A DNA stretch of 64,000 nt from Paenibacillus_E sp964253085 (GTDB lineage: Bacteria; Bacillota; Bacilli; Paenibacillales; NBRC-103111): assembly GCF_964253085.1 (NCBI RefSeq), contig NZ_CAXUQH020000001.1:7130001-7194000 (forward strand), in the 5' to 3' direction. The notes beneath the pieces are model-generated. The model was not told the origin of the DNA. It searched no databases and worked only from the letters and a program-made list of their open reading frames with translations. Position 1 is the first letter of the stretch. Each line of letters opens with the position of its first letter. Of this stretch, positions 8,671-18,024 are shown in pieces. Made by a program: the position numbers and the translations under genes.

Positions 8671-9639
8671 TCACCATAAGCTGCTTTCATTTACTTTACG
8701 ACTAATATAATTCGCTGTAATGAGTAGGATTAAATTGATAATGGAATTAAATAAGCCAACAGCTGAGCTGTAGCTCCATCCAAACTCCAGCAACCCTTTG
8801 CGATAGACGAAAGAGGAAATCACGTCTGCCGTTTCATACGTGACAGGATTATAGAGCAGAATGATCTTCTCAAAGCCCACGTTCAACAAATTACCCATAC
8901 GCAAAATAAACATAATCGCAATAGTCGGCATAATACCTGGCAATGTGATGTATACCATCTGTTTCCAGCGACTTGCGCCATCCATGCGTGCAGCTTCATA
9001 CTGTTCCGTATCAATACTCATTAATGCTGCAATATAAATAATAGATTCCCATCCAATTCGCTGCCAAATCTCGGATAAAATGTAGATCGGTCGGAACAAC
9101 TCCGCTTTCTGCAGCATGGCTTGCCCGTCATACCCGAAGGACATTGCGATATTGTTAATAACCCCATCCGCATTCGTAAAGTCCGTAATGATCCCACAAA
9201 TAACAACAAGCGATATAAAATAAGGCATATACGTAATCGTTTGTGCAACGCGTTTGAACGTCTTACTCCGTACCTCATTAATCAAGAGGGCCAAAATAAT
9301 CGGAGCAGGAAACTCAAATACCAAAGAGTACAAGGAGATAACCAGCGTATTTTTCAATATGCGCCAAAAGTAAAACGAGCTGAAAAAATCATGAAAATGC
9401 TTAAAACCTACCCAATCACTTCCTAGAATTCCCTTCATTGGTGAATATTCTTTGAAGGCAATTAAGGCACCATACATCGGTGCATAATGAAAAATCAAAT
9501 AATAAGCGAGCACGGGTACCATCATCAGGTACAAGTACTTATTGGCGATAAAATCACGGATATATCGATTTGTCCCCGTTCGTTGCTTCGTTAGCGTTAC
9601 GCCCTCCAGTGGCTGTGTATTCGCCATCTCCATCTCCAT
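8671..9639 (-). CDS. Sugar ABC importer permease (LplB-like)
   Basis: A six-helix permease of about 322 residues, MalF family. Key features are YLMMVPVLAYYLIFHYAPMY in the first helix and the EAA loop EQYEAARMDGASRWKQMVYI. It pairs with the LplC-like permease to form the channel. Several in-frame ATGs occur at the start (MxMEMEMA); ATG 9639 has GAGGG five bases before it. The gene follows the first binding protein gene by about 74 bases and is read in the same direction. Confidence 0.9.
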   Translation of the reverse strand: MEMEMANTQPLEGVTLTKQRTGTNRYIRDFIANKYLYLMMVPVLAYYLIFHYAPMYGALIAFKEYSPMKGILGSDWVGFKHFHDFFSSFYFWRILKNTLVISLYSLVFEFPAPIILALLINEVRSKTFKRVAQTITYMPYFISLVVICGIITDFTNADGVINNIAMSFGYDGQAMLQKAELFRPIYILSEIWQRIGWESIIYIAALMSIDTEQYEAARMDGASRWKQMVYITLPGIMPTIAIMFILRMGNLLNVGFEKIILLYNPVTYETADVISSFVYRKGLLEFGWSYSSAVGLFNSIINLILLITANYISRKVNESSLW

Positions 9640-9713
9640 CCTCACCCTCTCACCAGTTTACTTGTAGAAGAGGGAGATTCTAGATCCCCCTCATCTCGCC
9701 ATGCTTATCAAAC

Positions 9714-11333
9714 TTATCGCTTGTTATAGCGATCTAATGCTGCTTGCTGAATCTCGATAGCGCGGCTTAAATTCAGAGATTTCATTTTATCCACATACTT
9801 CTCAAAGCCATCTACGGGCTCGTTGCCCAAAATGATTTTCAGCGTCATTTCATCCACTAACGTGTTCATGTCGCCCATGATTTTCGCATATTCGGAGCTT
9901 TCTTCCGGTGTTGGTGTAAGCGGCGGCAAGCTGTATTTGGCCGTATCGGTTTTCTTCCACACATTGATGGCATCACGTTGGGTTGGCAGTACAAAGAACT
10001 GTTCCGCATAACGCTTGTCTTGGATAAATGGACCATTGTAGCTGCCGCGAATATACATGGACATCGCTTGTGCAGGTGCTAACTTATCTGGATTCTTCAT
10101 CAGCAAATCGGTGTATTTCGGATAGCCATCCACCATCGAGTAGCTAACACCCTCTGTCCCGAAGTTAAAGAACATGTGACCAGCTTCACTGTACCCATAA
10201 TCCAGCATCTTCACAGCTAATTCTGGATTCTTGGACTTCGCTGTTACCGCGACAATGCCTCCAGAGGAATACGGGTTATCCTTTTGACCAAATTTCGGCG
10301 TATCGCCTTTCTTAAGTACCGGATATGGCGCTGCTACCAGTTGTGCTTTAGGATCTTTGGCCTGGACTAGTGGCTGCCATTTGCCCATACCACCGCCTGC
10401 GTTACCAATACTTGCCCCTGTCGCTCCCGTTGCGAAGCTGCCATCCAAAGCCTTCGTATCCACTGTAGCAATGTTCTTATCTAGCAAGCCATCTTGATAC
10501 CATTGGTGGAACGTCTTCAAGTACTCTTTGAAGCCACTTTCCGATGGTCCGAACTTGATTTTCCCATTATCCAAATAGAAGCCGCGGTTCAAGCCAAAGG
10601 CTCCTAAGAATGCACCGTTGTACGATTCATTAAAAAATCTAGGTTTGCTGATAAAGGATAGTGGCGCTGCTGCACCTTTCTTCTCTTTAAAAGCCTTCAA
10701 TGTCGTTGTCCAGTCATCAATCGTTTCAGGTACTGGTAGTCCTAACTCATCTAGCCAGTCTTTTCGAATCATCGGGCCTTGGAAAACCTGCAGATACTCA
10801 TCTCCACGAATGAAAGGGAACGCATAATAGCTGCCGTTATCTGTTTTCACCATTTTGTCGACGTCTGGATGCTCTTTGAGGTATTTCTTCAGGTTTGGCG
10901 CGTATTTATCAATCAGATCATTCAATTTCAAAATGTAACCATCTTTAATGGCTTTCTCAGGTCCACCTGGGAAGTCACTCAAGAAGTTGTATTCGATCAT
11001 ATCCGGCAAATCTCCAGATGCCAGCATCACGTTTAACGCTTCTTTGGCTTGTCCCGTAGGCGGTGCTAAAAATTTAAGCGGAACTCCCGTTTTCTTCTGC
11101 CACTCTTGGAAAAAGGGGACATCCGCATGTGTCGTTTTCACACCTGTTAAGTTCCCATTCAACTCACCCCAATAGGTCAGGGTTTTATCTGTTGTCATCG
11201 GATACGTCGTCGCGGTAGTTGTTGCTGGTGACTGTGACTCACTCGTTGTTGTCGTCGATTCCGTCTTCGAGGAACAGGCAATGGCTGTACCCATCATCAT
11301 GACAATCATGGTTGACGCTAAGATTTTCTTCAT
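9714..11333 (-). CDS. Extracellular solute-binding lipoprotein of a sugar ABC importer (LplA-like), first copy
   Basis: A family 1 binding protein of about 539 residues. The signal peptide MKKILASTMIVMMMGTAIAC ends in a lipobox with Cys20. A Ser/Thr linker and the mature domain (TLTYWGELNGN) follow. The ATG at 11333 has GGAGG 8 bases upstream and is preferred over 11348. It is the first gene of the importer cluster (binding protein, two permeases, regulator, second binding protein). A paralogue lies at 3608-5233. The 180 bases upstream should hold the promoter; I could not fix a convincing -35/-10 pair. Confidence 0.9.
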   Translation of the reverse strand: MKKILASTMIVMMMGTAIACSSKTESTTTTSESQSPATTTATTYPMTTDKTLTYWGELNGNLTGVKTTHADVPFFQEWQKKTGVPLKFLAPPTGQAKEALNVMLASGDLPDMIEYNFLSDFPGGPEKAIKDGYILKLNDLIDKYAPNLKKYLKEHPDVDKMVKTDNGSYYAFPFIRGDEYLQVFQGPMIRKDWLDELGLPVPETIDDWTTTLKAFKEKKGAAAPLSFISKPRFFNESYNGAFLGAFGLNRGFYLDNGKIKFGPSESGFKEYLKTFHQWYQDGLLDKNIATVDTKALDGSFATGATGASIGNAGGGMGKWQPLVQAKDPKAQLVAAPYPVLKKGDTPKFGQKDNPYSSGGIVAVTAKSKNPELAVKMLDYGYSEAGHMFFNFGTEGVSYSMVDGYPKYTDLLMKNPDKLAPAQAMSMYIRGSYNGPFIQDKRYAEQFFVLPTQRDAINVWKKTDTAKYSLPPLTPTPEESSEYAKIMGDMNTLVDEMTLKIILGNEPVDGFEKYVDKMKSLNLSRAIEIQQAALDRYNKR

Positions 11334-11509
11334 TCGTTGACCCTCCACTACATGTTATGGTGAGATGCATCTCTTCCTTAAGCGTAGTGGAATCAAGTGG
11401 ATTAACCTATGAGCAATATGAAGAATGGCATGCTCATTTCGTCATGTTAAATTGTTGATTTCAACAAACCGATGGGCGAAATCACAAAATCAACCCTTAT
11501 AAAGACAAA

Positions 11510-11551
11510 AAAATAGCACGGAACGATGATCTTACACATCATTCCGTGCTA
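11510..11551 (-). terminator. Rho-independent terminator downstream of ctaM
   Basis: On the minus strand a long stem (TAGCACGGAA... with one bulge) is followed by seven T. It lies 10 bases after the ctaM stop codon and separates the oxidase assembly genes from the sugar importer. Confidence 0.8.
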
Positions 11552-11561
11552 TATCTATTCT

Positions 11562-12017
11562 TTACAAACCAAAAATGGCATCAATGACTGGCTTCGTAGT
11601 TCCGCCTGGATACAAGACATACAACAATACGTAAACCATCACACCTGTAGGAGCTGTTAGCAGCCACACAAATGCGGCAACTTTACCGATTTTCTTATGT
11701 TTAAGGAACTTCTTTTTGTAAGCGAACCAAAGCGTTATGAGGCCAAGAACGCCTCCTATTGTAGCCAACGTGATATGGAAGAACAAGAACAAATGGTAAG
11801 GCAACTTTAAGCTTTCCGGCCCACCAAATGCCGTGTTTCCTTCAAATAAGGTACGAGACATGTAGATGATAAAAAAGGCTAAAGCGAAAATCGCGCCCAG
11901 AACCATCAGCTTTTCATGCGTATCCCGGTTCCCTTTGACGATATGATACCATCCGAACCCAACAAAAATGGCACTAATCACAATAAACATCGTAGAAATC
12001 GTGGGTAATATGTGCAT
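11562..12017 (-). CDS. ctaM: DUF420 membrane protein, cytochrome oxidase assembly factor CtaM
   Basis: A 151-residue protein with four predicted transmembrane helices. It matches the DUF420/YozB family: WYHIVKGNRDTHEKLM, then YHLFLFFHITLATIGG with conserved histidines, and a hydrophobic ending. In Bacillus and Staphylococcus this family (CtaM) is needed to assemble an active heme-copper oxidase. It follows ctaG by 16 bases on the same strand and precedes a terminator, so the two form a small assembly operon beside ctaCDEF. Confidence 0.85.
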   Translation of the reverse strand: MHILPTISTMFIVISAIFVGFGWYHIVKGNRDTHEKLMVLGAIFALAFFIIYMSRTLFEGNTAFGGPESLKLPYHLFLFFHITLATIGGVLGLITLWFAYKKKFLKHKKIGKVAAFVWLLTAPTGVMVYVLLYVLYPGGTTKPVIDAIFGL

Positions 12018-12033
12018 CTTTCTAATCCTCTCT

Positions 12034-12891
12034 CTAAGCGCGATTCCAGTTCCCGCCTTGATTATTCAAACTATCTTGTGATGGAATAGGATCCAATTCA
12101 TCCTCATCCTTGCGCTCTCTGCGATACCAGCGGAAGAAAATATAAGCTAATGTAGTACCATAGATAATCTCTTGCAATATCTTCATGATTACACCACCGA
12201 GCTGTTGATCATCGATCGGTGACAAATGAGCAAAAGGAACAGTGACGTTGTCATACATATCGTAAATAATCGAATCCGCAAAAATGATAAGCGCACATGC
12301 GGGCGTCAGCAAGACACCATTTCCGAAAATATATGCCATCTTCTTCAAATCGTTCAAGCGATTCAGCTCAGGAAGCGGACAAAATACCGGGAACCACATA
12401 ATAAAGGCCGTCACTAAGAGCATCGTATGATAAGCAAGAAGCGGTACATCATTCTTCATCAAGTAATCCATAATAAAAGGCATATGGTAGATGGAGAAAA
12501 GCATATTGAACATGAATAATGCGATCAGAGGCCGAGTGAAGAAGGAAAATAAACCGCGAAACACGATATTTTTCATGCAAGAACGAACCAACCAAGCCGG
12601 TGTTCCTAACCAAATGAAGATCGGCACAATCAAGTAAAGAATCGTTTGTTGCAGCATATGCATACTGAACAAGTAGTGATGCCCAATATAGTTTATTGGA
12701 CTTCCTTGCCCAATATAGAATAAGACTAGCCCTGCGTAGAAGAGAAGCTGCTGTGAGATCGAAAGTGGCTCTGATTTCGCAGCGCTCCCATTCCCATTCA
12801 CGACAAATCGACCATAACTATATCCGATCACGACGACGATCAACAATAAAACAGGATTCCACAAATCAAAAAATCCACCAATCTGACTCAT
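12034..12891 (-). CDS. ctaG: Cytochrome c oxidase assembly factor CtaG
   Basis: A 285-residue polytopic membrane protein of the caa3_CtaG family, with about seven helices and the characteristic HHYLFSMHMLQQTILYL segment carrying histidines thought to bind metal. In B. subtilis CtaG is needed for assembly of caa3 oxidase. It is separated from ctaF by about 100 bases that contain a terminator, so it probably has its own promoter or is served by read-through. Confidence 0.88.
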   Translation of the reverse strand: MSQIGGFFDLWNPVLLLIVVVIGYSYGRFVVNGNGSAAKSEPLSISQQLLFYAGLVLFYIGQGSPINYIGHHYLFSMHMLQQTILYLIVPIFIWLGTPAWLVRSCMKNIVFRGLFSFFTRPLIALFMFNMLFSIYHMPFIMDYLMKNDVPLLAYHTMLLVTAFIMWFPVFCPLPELNRLNDLKKMAYIFGNGVLLTPACALIIFADSIIYDMYDNVTVPFAHLSPIDDQQLGGVIMKILQEIIYGTTLAYIFFRWYRRERKDEDELDPIPSQDSLNNQGGNWNRA

Positions 12892-12943
12892 ACCTGCATC
12901 TATCTCCTTTCAAGCTGACTACTTCCGAATAACTCTACTTAAA

Positions 12944-12985
12944 AAAAGAGGAGGCACTTTGTCTAGACAAAGTTGCCTCTTCTAT
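12944..12985 (-). terminator. Rho-independent terminator after ctaF
   Basis: Minus-strand stem AGAGGCAACTTTGTC / GACAAAGTGCCTCCTCT with a tiny loop, followed by seven T. It closes the ctaCDEF unit. Confidence 0.8.
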
Positions 12986-12990
12986 CTTTT

Positions 12991-13308
12991 TTACCACCAA
13001 ACCCAATATACGGCTGTGATTACACCGGTAAGAGCAACGAATGCTCCTGCGAAGATAAAGATTAGAGGGAACAAATGTCCTCTCTCTTTGGCATGCATCC
13101 AGAAAAGTAACTGAACGAGTGCTTGCACGATCCCAAGGGATACGATGAAAATCAAGATAAACGAACGATCCAAATCTCCGTAAAGTACGACAGCGAATGC
13201 CAACATCGTGAGTAGAATCGAGATAATGTAAGTCAAATAGTGATTCACAGGTGAATCGTGCTTAACCCGCTTGCTAGGTGCGTGTGTATCATGAGAATTG
13301 CTGCTCAT
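12991..13308 (-). CDS. ctaF: Cytochrome c oxidase (caa3) subunit IV
   Basis: A 105-residue membrane protein with three helices, beginning with a hydrophilic His/Lys-rich segment. The core ILIFIVSLGIVQALVQLLFW followed by HAKERGH is typical of bacterial oxidase subunit IV. The start codon directly follows the stop of ctaE with no gap, so the two are translationally coupled. It stabilises the oxidase complex in the membrane. Confidence 0.9.
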   Translation of the reverse strand: MSSNSHDTHAPSKRVKHDSPVNHYLTYIISILLTMLAFAVVLYGDLDRSFILIFIVSLGIVQALVQLLFWMHAKERGHLFPLIFIFAGAFVALTGVITAVYWVWW

Positions 13309-13923
13309 TTAGTGACCCACCTTCCCCATCAGATAAACAACTGTGAAGATAAATACCCAGACTAAGTCGATAAAGTGCCAGTACAGGGATGCGACATAAA
13401 ACTTAGGTGCCGTAACAACTGTAAGACCTTTCTTGAGTCCTTGCAAAATCAACAGAGTAATCCAGCAAACACCGAATGCTACGTGAGCACCGTGGAAGCC
13501 AACCAACGTATAGAACGAGGTAGCAAAAGCACTTGTAGTAAACTTATGTCCTTCGTGAACATACTCGAAAAACTCGTAGATCTCCATTCCTAAGAAGGAA
13601 AGACCGAACAGAACAGTAACTGCCAACCAAGCCAGCAATTGACCTACTTTTTGACGGTGCATCGCAATAATCGCGAATACACTCGTCAAGCTGCTTGTCA
13701 AGAGAATGAACGTTGACCAACCAACCGTTTTAAGCTTGAAAATCTCTTCGGCAGTTGGGCCATCCGGAACAGAGTTCCGAAGGGCAATGTAAGTTGCGAA
13801 TAAGCAACCGAACAATACAACCTCAGCGCCGAGGAAAAGCCAGAAACCAAGAACTTTATTTTTCCCTTCGAGGGTAGCCGTTTCCGGATTAGCAGGCAGT
13901 GCGCCCGTGTGATGACTACTCAT
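13309..13923 (-). CDS. ctaE: Cytochrome c oxidase (caa3) subunit III
   Basis: A 204-residue subunit with five helices. Family signatures are FLGAEVVLFGCLFATYIALR and LVGFHGAHVAFGVCW. The five-helix short form is the one found in caa3 oxidases of Bacilli. Its ATG overlaps the ctaD stop by four bases (ATGA). Confidence 0.93.
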   Translation of the reverse strand: MSSHHTGALPANPETATLEGKNKVLGFWLFLGAEVVLFGCLFATYIALRNSVPDGPTAEEIFKLKTVGWSTFILLTSSLTSVFAIIAMHRQKVGQLLAWLAVTVLFGLSFLGMEIYEFFEYVHEGHKFTTSAFATSFYTLVGFHGAHVAFGVCWITLLILQGLKKGLTVVTAPKFYVASLYWHFIDLVWVFIFTVVYLMGKVGH

Positions 13924-15794
13924 GCCTTTACCCCCTTATGATCGTCTTCAAGTTCTTCCGGCTCAATATGCCAACCGTGGTCGTCATATACGGAACGCAA
14001 GAACATGGCAATGAAAGTAACTACGATACCTGCAGCAGCTACATAGTAGTTTTTGTACATAAAGCCGAAACCAGCGATGAACAAACCAACAGACATCACA
14101 AGTGGCAAGATCGATGCCGAAGGCATGTGGATCGAACCAATTGGCTCAGCTGGTGTCATTTGCTTGTTACCAGCCATTTTTTCTTTCCAGAAAGCATCTA
14201 AACCGCGAACAAGCGGAGTTTGTTTGAAGTTATACTCAGGTGCAGGTGATGGAATTGTCCACTCCAAGGAGCGTCCATCCCACGGATCTGCAGGAGCTGT
14301 CATTGGTTTTCTTGCTGTAGAGATAATGTTGATGAGGAACACCAACGTACCAATACCCATTAAGAATGCACCAACCGTTGAAACTAAGTTACCGACTTCG
14401 AGATCGTATCCTGGCTGATACGTAAAGACACGTCGCGGCATCCCCATTAGTCCCAAGAAATGCTGCGGGAAGAATGTCAGATGGAAGCCGATGAAGAACA
14501 ACCAGAAATGCAGTTTACCTAAACCTTCACTTAGCATACGACCGAACATTTTCGGCCACCAGTAGTAAAGACCTGCGAACAAACCAAGCACTAGACCACC
14601 AACGATAACATAGTGGAAATGCGCTACTACGAAATACGTATCGTGATACTGAAAGTCAGCCGCTGGAATCGCAAGCATAACCCCTGTAGTTCCACCCATA
14701 ACGAATGTTGGAATGAACGCTGTTGCGAAGATATTCGCTGTTGTGAAACGGATTTGACCACCCCATAGTGTGAACAACCAGTTGAAGATTTTCACACCTG
14801 TTGGAACAGCAATCGCCATCGTAGCAATCGCGAAGATCGAGTTCGCTACTGGGCCCAGACCTGCTGTAAACATATGGTGAACCCAAACCATGAATCCTAA
14901 GAAACCAATTAGCACTGTTGCAAATACCATGGAGCTGTATCCGAACAGACGTTTTTTCGAAAAAGTAGAAACGATCTCAGAAATAATACCGAAGGCTGGA
15001 AGAATCAGAATGTAAACTTCGGGATGCCCAAAAATCCAGAACAAGTGTTCCCAAAGCACGTTGTTACCGCCTCTGGCAGCATCAAAGAATGCACCACCGA
15101 AAACGCGGTCAAACATAAGTTCAACCAATGCGACCGTAATCGCAGGGAAAGCAAGAACGATCAAACCTGAAGTTACAAAAGCAGACCATGTAAACATAGG
15201 CAAACGCATGTATGTAAGCCCAGGAGCACGCATGTTGATAATCGTTACGAGGAAGTTAATCCCCCCGATTAGCGTACCGATACCTGCAATTTGCAAACCA
15301 AGAACGTAGAAGTCAGTTCCTTGCAAATTGCCTTCAAGAGTTGCCCCCCAGTTTGAATCGGTGATCGAGGATAAAGGTGCATATCCTGTCCAACCCGCAT
15401 CTGGAGCTCCTCCTAAGAACCAACTAGTGTTCATTAGCACACCGCCGGCGAAGAACAACCAGAAACCAAGCGAGTTAACGAATGGGAACGCAACGTCCCT
15501 TGCACCAATTTGTAGTGGTACGATGGCATTCATGAAAGCGAAGATGACCGGCATTGCCGCAAAGAAAATCATCGTTGTTCCGTGCATCGTTGTTAATTGG
15601 TTAAATGAATCTCCAACGAAAATTTGTTGATCAGGATAAGCGAGTTGTATCCGAATCAAGATCGCTTCAAGTCCTCCTACAAGGAAGAAGAAGCCGCCCG
15701 CTAGTAAATACAGGATACCGATTTTCTTATGATCGACAGTAGTAAGCCAATCCATAAGCCCGGTATGTTTTTTTACTGGATGAGAGTGAGCCAA
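13920..15794 (-). CDS. ctaD: Cytochrome c oxidase (caa3) subunit I
   Basis: The catalytic subunit, 624 residues with at least 12 to 14 helices. It holds low-spin heme a, and the heme a3/CuB centre where O2 is reduced and protons are pumped. Visible ligands are the CuB motif HPEVYIL, the His pair in WVHHMFTAG, and HDTYFVVAHFHYV for the two hemes. Length and the extended C-terminal part match B. subtilis CtaD. It lies 27 bases after ctaC with a clear AGGAGG before the ATG. Confidence 0.97.
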   Translation of the reverse strand: MAHSHPVKKHTGLMDWLTTVDHKKIGILYLLAGGFFFLVGGLEAILIRIQLAYPDQQIFVGDSFNQLTTMHGTTMIFFAAMPVIFAFMNAIVPLQIGARDVAFPFVNSLGFWLFFAGGVLMNTSWFLGGAPDAGWTGYAPLSSITDSNWGATLEGNLQGTDFYVLGLQIAGIGTLIGGINFLVTIINMRAPGLTYMRLPMFTWSAFVTSGLIVLAFPAITVALVELMFDRVFGGAFFDAARGGNNVLWEHLFWIFGHPEVYILILPAFGIISEIVSTFSKKRLFGYSSMVFATVLIGFLGFMVWVHHMFTAGLGPVANSIFAIATMAIAVPTGVKIFNWLFTLWGGQIRFTTANIFATAFIPTFVMGGTTGVMLAIPAADFQYHDTYFVVAHFHYVIVGGLVLGLFAGLYYWWPKMFGRMLSEGLGKLHFWLFFIGFHLTFFPQHFLGLMGMPRRVFTYQPGYDLEVGNLVSTVGAFLMGIGTLVFLINIISTARKPMTAPADPWDGRSLEWTIPSPAPEYNFKQTPLVRGLDAFWKEKMAGNKQMTPAEPIGSIHMPSASILPLVMSVGLFIAGFGFMYKNYYVAAAGIVVTFIAMFLRSVYDDHGWHIEPEELEDDHKGVKA

Positions 15795-15821
15795 CGTATG
15801 AACCTCCTTTACATCAAGAGT

Positions 15822-16838
15822 TTATTTCAATGTTTGTAAGTACGTAACAATATCTTTAATTTGAGCGTCATCAAGTTTACCGTTAGCTTCTTTACCGAAA
15901 GCTGGCATTTTATTGCCCGGTTTCAGATCTTGCGGATTATGTATCCACGATGCTAAGTTCTCAGGTGTCTTCTCTAGGATACCTGCAAGTGTGTCGCGAT
16001 CTGCGAAGCCTTTAAGGTTAGGTGCAACCCCTGGACCGCTAGCATTAACAGCATGACAAGACATACAGTTTTCTTTGAAAAGTTCTTCACCCTTTTGTGC
16101 AGTTGCCGGCACGGTAGAAGGTGCTTTCATTTTCGCAACCCAAGCATTAAAGTCTGCTTCAGATTTAGCCGCAACGGTAAAGTTCATCAAAGCATGTGAA
16201 GCTCCACAAAGCTCTGTACATCTACCTTGGAAAGTTGCGATTTCATCCGCTTGCAAGTAAAGCGTATTACGGATACCTGGGTTCGTATCAACTTTACCAC
16301 CTAGGGATGGGACCCAGAAAGCATGAGCAACGTCAGCAGAAACGACATCAAAAGCAATGATTTTGTCCTTAGGAATCACGAGCTGTTGAGCTGTTGCGAT
16401 ACCAAGGTCTGGATATTCAAACTGCCACCAGAACTGATGCGCAGTGACTTTCACATGGATAGCGTCTTTGTTCTTATTGTAGTTCTCGGAGTGTTTGAAC
16501 GTGTAGGACACTGTTGGCACCGCAAGTACTAACAGCAAGAGAATTGGAATTACCGTCCAGATAATCTCCAAAACATGACTTCCTTCGACTTGTTTCGGTA
16601 TGCTTTCGTCGCCTTTACGCTTGCGAAAGCGAACTAAAACGTACACATAAATCGCAAATACGACAATTACGACAAAAATCATGATAAAGAGACTTAATTT
16701 CATTAAATAAAGCTGCTCCGTCGCCACAGGACCTTTTGGCACTAAAGCAGATAAGGTTGGGTCTCCGCACCCAGTTAGCATGAACGTCATCACCGCTATA
16801 AGGGGTAGCAGACGCCAGAACTTTTTCAATTGACTCAT
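15822..16838 (-). CDS. ctaC: Cytochrome c oxidase (caa3) subunit II with fused cytochrome c
   Basis: A 338-residue lipoprotein. The signal ends LTGC with Cys24 lipidated, followed by two helices, the CuA domain (GRCTELCGASHALM, with the two cysteines and downstream His/Met ligands) and a C-terminal cytochrome c domain with the heme motif CMSCH and the distal Met in KMPAFG. It takes electrons from cytochrome c or menaquinol-derived donors and passes them to subunit I. It is the first gene of ctaCDEF; a good sigma-A promoter lies 28 bases upstream. Confidence 0.97.
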   Translation of the reverse strand: MSQLKKFWRLLPLIAVMTFMLTGCGDPTLSALVPKGPVATEQLYLMKLSLFIMIFVVIVVFAIYVYVLVRFRKRKGDESIPKQVEGSHVLEIIWTVIPILLLLVLAVPTVSYTFKHSENYNKNKDAIHVKVTAHQFWWQFEYPDLGIATAQQLVIPKDKIIAFDVVSADVAHAFWVPSLGGKVDTNPGIRNTLYLQADEIATFQGRCTELCGASHALMNFTVAAKSEADFNAWVAKMKAPSTVPATAQKGEELFKENCMSCHAVNASGPGVAPNLKGFADRDTLAGILEKTPENLASWIHNPQDLKPGNKMPAFGKEANGKLDDAQIKDIVTYLQTLK

Positions 16839-16865
16839 TGTATCAACCCCACTTTTAAAACAATA

Positions 16866-16895
16866 TTTTTACCACGAAGGCCATGCCCATGTCAA
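16866..16895 (-). promoter_or_regulatory. Sigma-A promoter of ctaCDEF
   Basis: Minus-strand -35 TTGACA at 16895-16890, an 18-base spacer and -10 TAAAAA at 16871-16866. The -35 is perfect and the -10 matches four of six. The position just upstream of the ctaC start supports it. Confidence 0.55.
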
Positions 16896-17116
16896 TTCAC
16901 TTTAATAACTATAAATTCGTGAAAACTTTTTGTCAATCGCTGTAGGAGAGTTCACAAATTGTTCTTAAACAGCGTCTGTAGCGATATATTTCCCTTCATG
17001 GTTATTTCCATACACCCACCTCTTTATGCATAAAAGCCTTTATTTGTGAACACGAATAATTAGACAGAAACATCTCATCCTATAGACAATAAATCGCATT
17101 GGGAGGTCTGTTAATT

Positions 17117-17812
17117 ATGTTCAGGAAGTTAGGTTTTCCGATTTGTGGAATCATATTCCTCCTACTTATATTATCCGCATGTGGCTCTAGCGGAAAAGAG
17201 TACAGAGGCAATCCTAATAACTCCACTAGCTCGAATTATGGCGCTCATGTCGAAAAAGCTGATCAAAATGAAAGAGCCTATCAAGTACAACAGCTCTCCG
17301 GTCCAGTGACACACGACAATACCAAGCTGGAATACAGTCAATATCTTTCGGATCAATTGCACACTATGGATGGGGTTAATACGGCTTTTGTCATGATTAC
17401 GAATCAGAATGCTTATGTCGCTTTAATGATGGATAGCAGTGCGGTAGGTACAAAGGGCTTGACCAAAGAAACGAATAATCAAGGAACGAATAAGGGCTTC
17501 TACAACGATGATAATCCCTACGATGACTCGTTACCGGCTAATGATTTGAATAAAGGTTACAATAGTTACGAAACGGCCATTCATCATGATTTACTTTCTC
17601 ATCCATTTAAACAGGCCATTGCTGAGAAGCTTCGGGTGCTTAAACCAGATCTAATGGACGTTTACATTTCAGCGAATCGAGATTTCCTTAATAAAATGAA
17701 TAGCTTCGCTCAGGAAAGTTGGAAAGGCAATTCGCTTATGCCACTTCTAACCGACTTCAATCAGACAGTGACACGTGTGTTTGGAACGGCACAATCACTA
17801 CCCCATGACTAG
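17117..17812 (+). CDS. YhcN/YlaJ family spore lipoprotein
   Basis: A lipoprotein of about 231 residues with signal MFRKLGFPICGIIFLLLILS and lipobox LSAC (Cys22). The mature part contains LEYSQYLSDQLHTMDGVNTA followed by FVMITNQNAYVALMMD, the conserved strand-helix core of the YhcN/YlaJ family found in spores of Bacilli. A Gly/Asn-rich insertion of about 40 residues interrupts the core. The ATG at 17117 has GGGAGG 10 bases before it; a TTG at 17099 would give six extra residues. It stands alone, divergent from ctaC. The family is often expressed in the forespore; no sigma-G promoter was identified with confidence. Confidence 0.85.
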   Translation: MFRKLGFPICGIIFLLLILSACGSSGKEYRGNPNNSTSSNYGAHVEKADQNERAYQVQQLSGPVTHDNTKLEYSQYLSDQLHTMDGVNTAFVMITNQNAYVALMMDSSAVGTKGLTKETNNQGTNKGFYNDDNPYDDSLPANDLNKGYNSYETAIHHDLLSHPFKQAIAEKLRVLKPDLMDVYISANRDFLNKMNSFAQESWKGNSLMPLLTDFNQTVTRVFGTAQSLPHD

Positions 17813-17827
17813 ATAGATTAGGGCTCG

Positions 17828-17861
17828 CCTCCTATTAGAAGCTTTCCCATGTAATAGGAGG
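17828..17861 (+). terminator. Hairpin after the spore lipoprotein gene, possible terminator
   Basis: CCTCCTATT pairs with AATAGGAGG around a 16-base loop, followed by the moderately T-rich TCTTGCTCTGTC. It lies 16 bases after the stop codon. Because the right arm carries an AGGAGG-like sequence, it could also be a structured leader of the helicase mRNA. Confidence 0.4.
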
Positions 17862-18024
17862 TCTTGCTCTGTCATTTGGAGCACACCCAGCAATGTAAAA
17901 CTTCTATTAATAAAGTAGTTTATTTCTGCTTGTGGGTCGGCTCCTGTTTTCATTTGTCTTTCATTCCTGTACAATGAGGGAATCGTCTTTACTAAGAAGG
18001 AAAAAGGGAGCTGGCCAATTACCC

